Under the pieces are notes generated by a model. The model was not told where the DNA came from. It saw nothing but the letters and a program-made list of their open reading frames with translations, and searched no databases. Below are positions 53,170 to 60,047 of a DNA stretch of 60,047 nucleotides, in pieces; the stretch's first letter is position 1; each line of letters begins with the position of its first letter. A program made the translations under genes and the position numbers. The stretch is from JBMFVE01 sp049966155 (GTDB lineage: Bacteria > Bacteroidota > Ignavibacteria > Kryptoniales > JAKASW01). The stretch spans positions 1 to 60,047 of the forward strand of contig JBMFVE010000012.1 of assembly GCA_049966155.1 (NCBI GenBank). Direction: 5' to 3'.

Positions 53170-53884
53170 TTGTCATACTGCCTGGATGATTCAAGGTAAT
53201 AGTTTTATAAAAGAGCCTTGCATAGACCCCCCGTTGCAAATCATTAAAGGCAATACTATGGGGAAAGTAAATCCCACCAACTTTTGAAAAATCCCTATAC
53301 TCAATCTTCAACAATTCGTTACCCGTTACTATCTCTTCGTAACTTACTATTCTCATATACTCAGCATCAAAAGTATACTTCCTTACTGTATCATCACTGA
53401 TGTAAGTAAAATGATATAGCTTGCCATCCTGGCTTGATATCATATTCCCTGATGAATGTGGCTCGAACGGTAAAAAGCCGATGAGAACCTCTCCAAGCGG
53501 AATTTCGCCAGATGAAATCATCAGGAGGTTTCTCACATTGCCAGCTGTCGGTTTTGCAAGGAAAACTTCGTTTTTCAGGCGATTATAAACTATAATCGTG
53601 TCGCCTGTCAAAATTGCTTCTGCCACACGCATACCAAATGGGCCGTAAATAATTATTTGGGCTGATGAGGGCATATCATATGAAAGGTCAAAGCTGATAT
53701 TATACCCCCCTTCTTTTGTCTCAAAGCTCCCGTAACCGGAAGAAGAAAAAGACTGAAATTTTTTTGAATCGCTGACAATGGCCTGTTTAACTTTTAACGG
53801 GGTAATTTCACCCGAAAGATAATATTGCGACGCACACCCTGAAATTGCCAGCATCAACAGTAAATATACCGACTTCTTCCTCAC
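53129..53884 (-). CDS. DUF4292 lipoprotein
   Basis: A 251-residue predicted lipoprotein (signal ending AISGC). It has the LolA/LolB-like beta fold expected for DUF4292, with phrases SFDLSYDMPSSAQIIIYGPFG, GDTIIVYNRLKNEVFLAKP and LLKIEYRDFSKVGGIYFP. The family is typical of Bacteroidetes and neighbours. It is proposed to help move lipids or lipoproteins because of its Lol-like fold, but no member is well characterised. It overlaps the TPR lipoprotein upstream by four bases and the EnvC-like gene downstream by about 40. Confidence 0.85.
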   Translation of the reverse strand: MRKKSVYLLLMLAISGCASQYYLSGEITPLKVKQAIVSDSKKFQSFSSSGYGSFETKEGGYNISFDLSYDMPSSAQIIIYGPFGMRVAEAILTGDTIIVYNRLKNEVFLAKPTAGNVRNLLMISSGEIPLGEVLIGFLPFEPHSSGNMISSQDGKLYHFTYISDDTVRKYTFDAEYMRIVSYEEIVTGNELLKIEYRDFSKVGGIYFPHSIAFNDLQRGVYARLFYKTITLNHPGSMTIDLPPDAKKIVLN

Positions 53885-55617
53885 GGTTTCAACTTTTCTA
53901 TTTTTTCCTTGAGAGCGGAATTAGTCGGATTATGTTCCAGAGCTCGTTTCCAATACTCTATAGCTTGCTTTTTGTCACCAAGTTTCATATAAATATCCCC
54001 CAGGTGCTCCTCAAGTACTGCCGGCGAGCCATCTGCTGCCGTGCGGAGCGAAAGCGCTTCCCTTACATAAGCTGATGCTTTCTTGTAATCGCCCAGTTTA
54101 AAATAAATCCATCCAATTGTATCCAGGTACGCACTATTTTTGGGGTCAGCAGCAATTGCCTTCTTCGCCATACTCAATGCTTTTTCAAGATTCAGATTCC
54201 TTTCTGAAAGTGAGTAAGCATAATTATTTAAAATAAGAGCATTTGTGCTATCCAGTTTCAAAGCAGTTTCATAAACCCTGTATGCATCGTCGTATTTATG
54301 AATCGATTCGTAGACAAGAGCAAGAGTGCTCAGTGCATCCATATTCGAAGGATTTAATGAAACAGCCTTTTCAAGTGGACTAACTGCTTCTTCATTTTTC
54401 CCTTCTCGATTTAAGGCTATGCCGAGAAACAAATTAATACGAAAGTCATTTGGAAAGATTTTAACAGCCCTCGACATTGTGCTATCCATTTCATTGAACC
54501 TGCCTGTTTGAAAGTATACAACACCAAGCGCCTGCCATGCGTCAGAATTCAGAGAGTCTATTGAGAGAGATTTTGTCAAAAACCTGACAGCTGATGAATC
54601 GTCACCTGCGTAGGATGCACCCAACCCCGCAATAAAATATGACCGCGGGTCCTTCGGGAAAAGTTTTATCAATTTTGAAAATATTTCCCTTGCAAACGGC
54701 ACCACTGTAGAATCCGCACGCATCTCATTCAGGTAAAACTGAGCTATTGAAAACTTTGCGTCAGCCCTGCTTGAATCAGATGTAAAAATTAAATTAAGCA
54801 GGCTATCTGCTGCATTAAAGTTTTTCATCCTGAGATAAATAGTAGCTGCTTTGGCCTTTAAATTTAAATCATCGGGATGGGTAATCATCAAAGGTCTAAT
54901 GATAGCCAGGGCAGAATCATAAGAGTCGGTCTCCATATAAACATCTGCCAGCATCTGCCTGAGCATCGGATTATCCGGGTCTACTCTCAACATCTCCTTT
55001 GCAGTGTGAATTGCCCTATCAAATTGCTGTGTTTCATTATAAATTCGGAGCAGCTGCATCAGCGTTTGCATATCAGGCCCATTTAACCTTAATATTCTCT
55101 CATACAATGCTTCTGCTTCAACAGGATTTTTCTGCTGCAAAAGCTGAGCGAGTACGTACAAATCCTGTCTGCTGGTACTGTCCAGCTGCAAAATCTGTCT
55201 GTAAACCGCTATAGCGCTATCTGTCTTAAAAGCCATTAAATAAGACTGAGCGAGAGTGCGGCGATATGCAATCACTTCGGGTGCCATTCTTACAGCCTTT
55301 TGAGACTCATCAACAGCAATATCGCTTTTATTCAACCTGATATAATCCTGCGCCATAGCATCATGGATTGCAGCATCATCGTAAAATCTCAGGGCGTCCT
55401 GATAATCCAAAATTGCGCTTGCATAATCCCCCTCAACATCCTTTAACGCACCATCAATAAATCTCATCATTGCTTCTCTATACTTTACATCAGTTGCAAT
55501 GAGATCTCTTTTAGCGGTTTCATATGAAGTCCGGGAAGTCGACTGGTTAATGGCAGAACAGCCCGAAATTCCCGCCAGAATTCCAATCAGAACTATTTTA
55601 AAGATCCTTTTATCCAA
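53881..55617 (-). CDS. TPR-repeat lipoprotein
   Basis: A 578-residue lipoprotein (IGILAGISGCSAINQ) built of about 13 TPR units such as YASAILDYQDALRFYDDAAI, PVEAEALYERILRLNGPDMQ and KKQAIEYWKRALEHNPTNSA. It heads the minus-strand run with DUF4292, EnvC-like, kdtA and pncB. In related genomes a TPR lipoprotein with a DUF4292 protein forms a conserved pair, suggesting a shared envelope-transport role. This is inferred from position, not shown. Confidence 0.87.
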   Translation of the reverse strand: MDKRIFKIVLIGILAGISGCSAINQSTSRTSYETAKRDLIATDVKYREAMMRFIDGALKDVEGDYASAILDYQDALRFYDDAAIHDAMAQDYIRLNKSDIAVDESQKAVRMAPEVIAYRRTLAQSYLMAFKTDSAIAVYRQILQLDSTSRQDLYVLAQLLQQKNPVEAEALYERILRLNGPDMQTLMQLLRIYNETQQFDRAIHTAKEMLRVDPDNPMLRQMLADVYMETDSYDSALAIIRPLMITHPDDLNLKAKAATIYLRMKNFNAADSLLNLIFTSDSSRADAKFSIAQFYLNEMRADSTVVPFAREIFSKLIKLFPKDPRSYFIAGLGASYAGDDSSAVRFLTKSLSIDSLNSDAWQALGVVYFQTGRFNEMDSTMSRAVKIFPNDFRINLFLGIALNREGKNEEAVSPLEKAVSLNPSNMDALSTLALVYESIHKYDDAYRVYETALKLDSTNALILNNYAYSLSERNLNLEKALSMAKKAIAADPKNSAYLDTIGWIYFKLGDYKKASAYVREALSLRTAADGSPAVLEEHLGDIYMKLGDKKQAIEYWKRALEHNPTNSALKEKIEKLKP

Positions 55618-55740
55618 ATTCGCTCCTCATTATTGCAAATTTAAACCGCCATGCAGTCTCAAACAAGGAAAGATGAAAAAGGTGAACTTTCCAGCCCGTT
55701 AAAAAAGAGACAATTGCTCCCATCTGCCCCCCTGATGACG

Positions 55741-55774
55741 AAAAGGCCAACTCCCTTCCTGAGCTTTCTGGCCT
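55741..55774 (-). terminator. Rho-independent terminator after atpC
   Basis: On the minus strand AGGCCA (55774-55769) pairs with TGGCCT (55749-55744) around a loop that has its own CTC/GAG pairing. Four T follow. It begins four bases after the atpC stop. The T-run is short, so termination may be partial. Confidence 0.5.
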
Positions 55775-55777
55775 GAC

Positions 55778-56188
55778 TTATTTCATACCCGCAATTTTAA
55801 GCCTGTTGGAGGCACGGGCCAACGAAGCCTGCGCCCGGGCAACATCCACGGCCTGTTCACGCTGATTTAATCTCTCTTCGGCCCTCTTTTTAGAAGCAAG
55901 CGCTCTTTCTACATCAATCTCATCGCTTCGCTCAACGGCTTCCGCCACAACAATTGCCTCATTTGAGCTCACCTCGACATAGCCATTTGTCGTAGCATAC
56001 CGAAATTCATTGCCGTTCTCATCCCTGACCTTGATTTCACCAACAGTTATCATCGTCAGCATTGGTGCGTGGTTATATAAAACCTGAAACCCCCCAAGGA
56101 CACCAGGTGCTGAAAATGACTGGACATTTCCAGAAAAGACGACCCGACTCGGTGTTACGATCTCAAGCTTAAAGAGTTTTTCAGCCAT
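55778..56188 (-). CDS. atpC: ATP synthase F1 epsilon subunit
   Basis: A 136-residue regulatory subunit of F1. It has LEIVTPSRVVFSGNVQSFSAPG, GGFQVLYNHAPMLTMITVGEI and the helical tail with RSDEIDVERALASKKRAEERL. It lies two bases from atpD. As in Chlorobi and many Bacteroidetes, atpD-atpC form a unit apart from the other ATP synthase genes, none of which is in this window. Confidence 0.95.
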   Translation of the reverse strand: MAEKLFKLEIVTPSRVVFSGNVQSFSAPGVLGGFQVLYNHAPMLTMITVGEIKVRDENGNEFRYATTNGYVEVSSNEAIVVAEAVERSDEIDVERALASKKRAEERLNQREQAVDVARAQASLARASNRLKIAGMK

Positions 56189-56190
56189 CT

Positions 56191-57600
56191 TTATGCAGCC
56201 TGTAGTTTCTTTGCAGCCTCTTCCGCCTCATCTATTGTTCCAACCATATAAAACGCATTCTCAGGCCATGTGTCGCATTTTCCATCTATAATTGCTTCAA
56301 ATCCTGCAATTGTATCTTCAAGCTTTACGTACCTACCCTGTCTCCCGGTAAACGCCTCAGCCACAAAGAATGGCTGTGATAGGAACTGCTGTATCTTACG
56401 GGCACGGGAAACAGTAAGCTTATCCTCATCAGATAGTTCATCAATCCCCAGAATATTGATAATATCCTGCAGATCTTTATAAGTCTGAAGAACCTCCTGA
56501 ACCTTTCGGGCAACTCTGTAGTGCCTTTCACCAACAACTGTCGGATCCAATATTCTCGAAGTCGAATCAAGTGGATCAACAGCAGGATAAATTCCCAGCT
56601 CTGCAATTTGCCGACTTAAAACTGTTGTTGCATCAAGATGGCTGAATGTTGTTGCAGGTGCAGGGTCTGTTAAATCATCTGCCGGGACATAAATTGCCTG
56701 CACAGATGTTATTGAACCTCGTTTAGTTGATGTTATCCTTTCCTGCAAGGCTCCCATTTCAGTTGCCAGTGTAGGCTGATAGCCAACTGCAGACGGCATC
56801 CTGCCTAACAAGGCAGAAACTTCAGAGCCTGCCTGTGTAAATCTAAATATATTGTCTATAAACAAAAGAACATCTTTCCCCTCTTTATCACGAAAATACT
56901 CGGCAATTGTCAGTGCAGTCAACCCAACCCTCTGTCTGGCACCCGGAGGCTCGTTCATCTGTCCAAAAACAAGCGCAGTCTTACCCAGAACTCCCGATGC
57001 CTTCATCTCAAGATAAAGGTCATTTCCTTCACGGGTGCGTTCCCCTACCCCGCCAAAAACAGAGTACCCTCCATGGTGAGTGGCAATATTATGAATAAGC
57101 TCCTGTATTATAACTGTCTTTCCGACCCCCGCGCCTCCAAACAATCCTGTCTTTCCACCCTTTGTGTACGGTTCAATAAGATCAATGACCTTAATTCCTG
57201 TTTCAAACATTTCGCGCTTTGTACTTAAATCGTCGAACTCAGGTGATGGCCTGTGAATCGGCAGCTCAGTTTCTGCTTCCACTGGTCCACCGCCGTCAAT
57301 CGGCTTGCCGATTACATTCACCATTCGTCCGAGAATCTTTGGCCCTACAGGGACCTTTATGGGACCGCCGGTATCGTACGCTTTCATGCCCCTGACAAGA
57401 CCGTCAGTTGAGTCCATTGCAACTGCTCTCACCCGGTCTTCACCCAGATGTTGCTGAACCTCAGCAACGAGAACATCATCCTCTCCATCCAGGTTTTTTC
57501 TCGGAATTTCAAGTGCATTTAGAATTGATGGGATTTTGCCATCAGCAAATTCAACATCAATAACAGGACCGATTATCTGTACTATTTGGCCTTCGTTCAT
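56191..57600 (-). CDS. atpD: ATP synthase F1 beta subunit
   Basis: The 469-residue catalytic beta subunit. The ATG at 57600 (MNEGQIVQIIGPVIDVEF) with GGAG upstream is the proper start; the open frame continues upstream without family homology. The P-loop GGAGVGKTVIIQELIHN, GERTREGNDLYLEM, LLFIDNIFRFTQAGSEVSAL and ALLGRMPSAVGYQPTLATEM are intact. It is followed by atpC. Confidence 0.98.
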   Translation of the reverse strand: MNEGQIVQIIGPVIDVEFADGKIPSILNALEIPRKNLDGEDDVLVAEVQQHLGEDRVRAVAMDSTDGLVRGMKAYDTGGPIKVPVGPKILGRMVNVIGKPIDGGGPVEAETELPIHRPSPEFDDLSTKREMFETGIKVIDLIEPYTKGGKTGLFGGAGVGKTVIIQELIHNIATHHGGYSVFGGVGERTREGNDLYLEMKASGVLGKTALVFGQMNEPPGARQRVGLTALTIAEYFRDKEGKDVLLFIDNIFRFTQAGSEVSALLGRMPSAVGYQPTLATEMGALQERITSTKRGSITSVQAIYVPADDLTDPAPATTFSHLDATTVLSRQIAELGIYPAVDPLDSTSRILDPTVVGERHYRVARKVQEVLQTYKDLQDIINILGIDELSDEDKLTVSRARKIQQFLSQPFFVAEAFTGRQGRYVKLEDTIAGFEAIIDGKCDTWPENAFYMVGTIDEAEEAAKKLQAA

Positions 57601-57682
57601 ATCTCCACGCATTTTTTCGGTTAATATACTTCGATTGCTCCAATGTTTCAACGCAGAAAGTACGCAAATCAGGAAGCGTTTG

Positions 57683-59326
57683 CTATGTGAACGTTCCCCA
57701 CACATCCCTCAGAGCATCTGAAATTTCCCCAAGTGTCGCATAAGATTCTACAGCTTGAATGATGTATGGCATGAGATTAATGTCTCCTCGAGCCGCATCT
57801 TTTAAATTTGAAATTGAATTCTGTACCAGTTGATTGTTCCTATTTCTTTTCAACTTACTGAGTCTATCCATCTGACGATCTCTAACTTTCGGGTCTACTT
57901 CAAAAATTTTCGGCTTTGATTTTTCTTCAGAAACAAATTCATTTAATCCAACCACGATCCTTTCCTTTGATTCAACCGCTCTCTGGTATCTGTAGGCGCT
58001 TTCAGCTATCTCCTTTTGAAAATAGCCCGACTCGATCGCCTTTACTGCACCACCGAGGGAATCCACTTTGTTCAGGTATTCCCACACACGGGATTCAATA
58101 CTGCGTGTCAACTCCTCAACAAAATATGACCCACCCAATGGGTCAATTGTGTCGGTCACACCGGACTCGTATGCAATAATTTGCTGCGTGCGAAGAGCAA
58201 GCTGGACCGACTCTTCTGTTGGAAGTGCAAGTGCTTCATCTTTTGAATTTGTGTGGAGAGATTGGCATCCGCCCAGGACAGCAGCAAGAGCTTGAAGGGT
58301 TGTTCTAACGATATTGTTATCAATTTGCTGTGCGGTCAGGGTAGATCCACCAGTTTGAGCATGAAATCTTAACTTCATGGCCTCCTCATTGGTGGCGCCA
58401 AAACGGTTTTTCGCTATTTTTGCCCATATTCGACGTGCTGCTCGAAACTTCGCAATCTCTTCAAAGAAATTGTTATGCGAATTAAAAAAGAACGAAAGCT
58501 GAGCTCCAAACCTGTTGAAATCGAGCCCGGCTTTAATTGCCGACTCAGAGTAAGCTATGGCATTTGAAAAGGTGAACGCCAGTTCCTGAACTGCTGTAGC
58601 CCCGGCTTCTCTTATATGATAACCACTTATTGAAATTGTATTCCACTTTGGCAAATTATCTGCACAATAAGCAAAGACGTCAGTAACAAGTCTGAGCGAT
58701 GGCTCAGGTGGGTAAATATGAGTTCCCCTTGCAATGTACTCTTTTAAAATATCGTTTTGAATTGTTCCTGAAATATTTTTTAAATTTGCTCCCTGCTTTT
58801 TTGCCACAGCTATGTACATGGCAAGAAGAATTGCCGCTGTCGAATTGATAGTCATTGAAGTTGTAACTTTCTCCAGTGCTATCCCTTCAAACAATCTCTC
58901 CATATCCTCGAGCGAATCAATGGCAACTCCCACTCTTCCCACTTCCCCCTCACTCATTGGATGGTCAGAATCATATCCCATCTGGGTTGGCAGGTCAAAA
59001 GCAACAGAAAGTCCAGTAATCCCCTGAGATAATAAAAATTGGTATCGTTTGTTTGATTCCTCTGCACTGCCAAAACCTGCGTACTGTCTCATTGTCCAGA
59101 ATTTCCCACGGTACATTGTTGGATATACACCACGTGTAAAGGGGTATTCACCGGGAAAACCAAGTTCAGATATGTAATCCATTTCTTCAGGTAAATAAAG
59201 CCTTTTTATTTCAATCCCTGAGTCAGTTAAAAACTCGCGCCTTCGTTCGGGCCTAAGATTGATAGCTGGAAACACATATCCCCTCATCCATTTCTCATGT
59301 GCCGATTGAAGTTCATCCCTGTCCAA
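57683..59326 (-). CDS. Methylmalonyl-CoA mutase-like large subunit (second paralogue)
   Basis: A 547-residue B12-dependent mutase barrel, paralogous to the protein at 26558. It has TMYRGKFWTMRQYAGFGSAE, GLSVAFDLPTQMGYDSDHPM, EGEVGRVGVAIDSLEDMERL, STAAILLAMYIAVAKKQGA, GTIQNDILKEYIARGTHIYP and HAQTGGSTLTAQQIDNN. The GYDSDHP and ARGTHIYPPEPSLRL blocks resemble archaeal and Bacteroidetes split methylmalonyl-CoA mutase more than the first paralogue does. It lacks the B12-binding domain, so a separate small subunit is required. TTG at 59326 with GGAGGT six bases upstream is a better start than the ATG at 59347. Confidence 0.88.
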   Translation of the reverse strand: MDRDELQSAHEKWMRGYVFPAINLRPERRREFLTDSGIEIKRLYLPEEMDYISELGFPGEYPFTRGVYPTMYRGKFWTMRQYAGFGSAEESNKRYQFLLSQGITGLSVAFDLPTQMGYDSDHPMSEGEVGRVGVAIDSLEDMERLFEGIALEKVTTSMTINSTAAILLAMYIAVAKKQGANLKNISGTIQNDILKEYIARGTHIYPPEPSLRLVTDVFAYCADNLPKWNTISISGYHIREAGATAVQELAFTFSNAIAYSESAIKAGLDFNRFGAQLSFFFNSHNNFFEEIAKFRAARRIWAKIAKNRFGATNEEAMKLRFHAQTGGSTLTAQQIDNNIVRTTLQALAAVLGGCQSLHTNSKDEALALPTEESVQLALRTQQIIAYESGVTDTIDPLGGSYFVEELTRSIESRVWEYLNKVDSLGGAVKAIESGYFQKEIAESAYRYQRAVESKERIVVGLNEFVSEEKSKPKIFEVDPKVRDRQMDRLSKLKRNRNNQLVQNSISNLKDAARGDINLMPYIIQAVESYATLGEISDALRDVWGTFT

Positions 59327-59525
59327 CTTGATACCTCCATTTTTCATATTAGAAGCTGACGTTAAAAAGTTATTTTCATATCAGTAAAGAAACAATGAAG
59401 GGTGCTGTTTGAAGTAACAATGAATTACTCTTTTGTTACAAGCCCTATCCTGGTCTTTGATATTAAACCTTAAAACAAGAAAATTTCATGCCCTGGGAGA
59501 TGGCACGCAAATTGACCTAAAAGTA

Positions 59526-59681
59526 ATGAGAACGATAAGGGGACCCGAACAGATGTTGGGTGACAGAAAGCTTCTTTTAATGAGCAAAATATGCAGCCTG
59601 GGGCTGTGCATTGTGGCAACTATATCTGTCCAGCTAGCTCTCCACGGGGCAACCCCATGGCCATTCAGTAATACCCTTTAA
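59526..59681 (+). CDS. Possible small exported peptide
   Basis: A 51-codon frame starting at ATG contains a hydrophobic stretch (ICSLGLCIVATISVQLAL) near its middle and ends PWPFSNTL. No Shine-Dalgarno site is seen and I recognise no family. It may be chance. It lies in the gap between the mutase gene and the DUF4402 gene. Confidence 0.2.
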   Translation: MRTIRGPEQMLGDRKLLLMSKICSLGLCIVATISVQLALHGATPWPFSNTL

Positions 59682-59727
59682 CAAAATGGAGGCGTGCCTC
59701 AGGTAAATAAAACAGATTTCAAACTTG

Positions 59728-59743
59728 AGTGACATATGTCACT
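59728..59743 (+). promoter_or_regulatory. CRP-like operator upstream of the DUF4402 gene
   Basis: AGTGACATATGTCACT is a perfect 16-base palindrome with the half-sites GTGA and TCAC separated by six bases, the core geometry of CRP-family sites (TGTGA-N6-TCACA). Its centre lies about 140 bases upstream of the DUF4402 start. A T-run follows, but a 5-bp stem is too weak for a good terminator. The window also has an adenylate cyclase, making cAMP-CRP control plausible; no crp gene is visible here. Confidence 0.45.
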
Positions 59744-59874
59744 GATTGATTTTTTTTTAAAAGAATTTCTCGTCTGGATTTGTTCTTTAAAAGCAATCAC
59801 ATTAAATTGATGCGAGCTTAAGAGCAGCTGGACCATTTTTCAACTAACATTATTAACAAATTAGGAGGATAAAG

Positions 59875-60047
59875 ATGAAGAGATTTCTCTTAGTTCTGGG
59901 TCTTCTGGGACTATGGGTAATGCACTCGTATGCGCAGACCGGAAATGCTTCAGCCACAGTCACTCTAACTGTCAGCGCCACTGTAACAGTAACAAATGTC
60001 CGCGGGCTTAACTTCGGTACTCACGTGCAGGACAGCACAGCAGCCAG
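59875..60047 (+). CDS. Secreted DUF4402 protein (partial, runs off the window)
   Basis: The ATG at 59875 has TAGGAGGATAAAG just upstream, a strong ribosome binding site. The visible 57 codons give a signal peptide (FLLVLGLLGLWVMHSYA, cut before QT) followed by NASATVTLTVSATVTVTNVR and GLNFGTHVQDSTAA. This is the start of a DUF4402 domain: Ser/Thr-rich surface proteins with the conserved LNFG turn, common in FCB bacteria and often made in several copies. The rest lies beyond the window end. Confidence 0.8.
   Translation, partial: MKRFLLVLGLLGLWVMHSYAQTGNASATVTLTVSATVTVTNVRGLNFGTHVQDSTAA

Larger units (their letters stand above)
59327..59874. other. Intergenic region before the DUF4402 gene
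   Basis: About 550 bases. A 51-codon frame at 59526-59681 (SKICSLGLCIVATISVQLAL inside) might be a small exported peptide, but it has no ribosome binding site. A perfect 16-base palindrome (59728-59743) followed by a run of nine T, and a weak TTGTTC-17-TAAATT (59780-59808) upstream of the DUF4402 start, are the only regulatory-looking parts. Confidence 0.4.

Noticed and set aside
57601..57705. N-terminal extension of atpD
   Set aside because: No homology. The family N-terminus begins at 57600 with a good ribosome binding site.
59729..59760. Rho-independent terminator (palindrome plus T-run)
   Set aside because: The stem would be only 5 bp with an AT loop, and the T-run is 7 bases away. A protein-binding site fits better.

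Overview
This 60 kb window (about 42-45% GC by eye) looks like a chromosomal piece of a Gram-negative bacterium of the Fibrobacteres-Chlorobi-Bacteroidetes (FCB) group, most likely Ignavibacteria or a close relative. The evidence is two secreted proteins with the YPNPFNP...SGVYFY...LIK C-terminal sorting domain of type IX secretion, a DUF4292 lipoprotein, a Bacteroidetes-type 'asparagine synthetase B' homologue, Kdo transferase (LPS), an atpD-atpC pair without other ATP synthase genes, and a split glycine decarboxylase. Start codons include TTG and GTG. The two best promoters have an ordinary TTGACA/TTGAAA-17-TATATT layout. The genus call is inference.

Layout. (1) 1-775: an IS200-like HUH tyrosine transposase flanked by short GACCCC-NNN-GGGGTC hairpins. 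Five lie on one side and one lies inverted on the other side, an arrangement like REP/RAYT elements. (2) 776-6068: a divergent GH133-like protein, a dipeptidyl peptidase IV and an LD-carboxypeptidase. (3) 6383-14031: a tRNA-Phe followed by an accessory zone: TetR regulator, two type-IX-secreted glycosidases, an esterase, a beta-lactamase-family fragment, a cupin and a gutted methyltransferase. A roughly 96-bp direct repeat brackets most of it (7515 and 13437). (4) 14171-16125: two envelope proteins and a short degenerate repeat. (5) 16199-22643: a tight minus-strand operon of a secreted protein, a FecR-domain protein, a large outer-membrane barrel candidate and a CHASE2 class III adenylate cyclase. 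I read it as an envelope-to-cytoplasm cAMP signalling module.

(6) 22811-25299 dxr-rseP. (7) 25440-28219 a frameshifted DoxX gene, a membrane protein and an acyl-CoA mutase large subunit. (8) 28347-31083 an MltD-like lytic transglycosylase with LysM repeats, and a LOG-family protein. (9) 31073-35310 folP-cdaA-GT2-pcm-miaA, an overlapping minus-strand cluster. (10) 35668-37520 gcvPB and a CoA-binding protein. (11) 37517-43352 the AsnB-like protein, a TPR protein, an acyl-CoA synthetase and an MBL hydrolase. (12) 43595-47430 lepA-lepB-hemW. (13) 47505-49337 a truncated GH2 glycosidase beside a Schlafen/AlbA_2 gene. (14) 49443-55617 TPR lipoprotein, DUF4292, EnvC-like, kdtA and a nicotinate phosphoribosyltransferase. 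(15) 55778-59326 atpC, atpD and a second acyl-CoA mutase large subunit. (16) 59728 to the end: a CRP-like palindrome upstream of a secreted DUF4402 gene cut by the window end.

Most of the window is core housekeeping and envelope biogenesis. The unusual parts are the hairpin-flanked transposase, the repeat-bracketed decaying zone next to tRNA-Phe, and the cyclase operon together with the CRP-like site.
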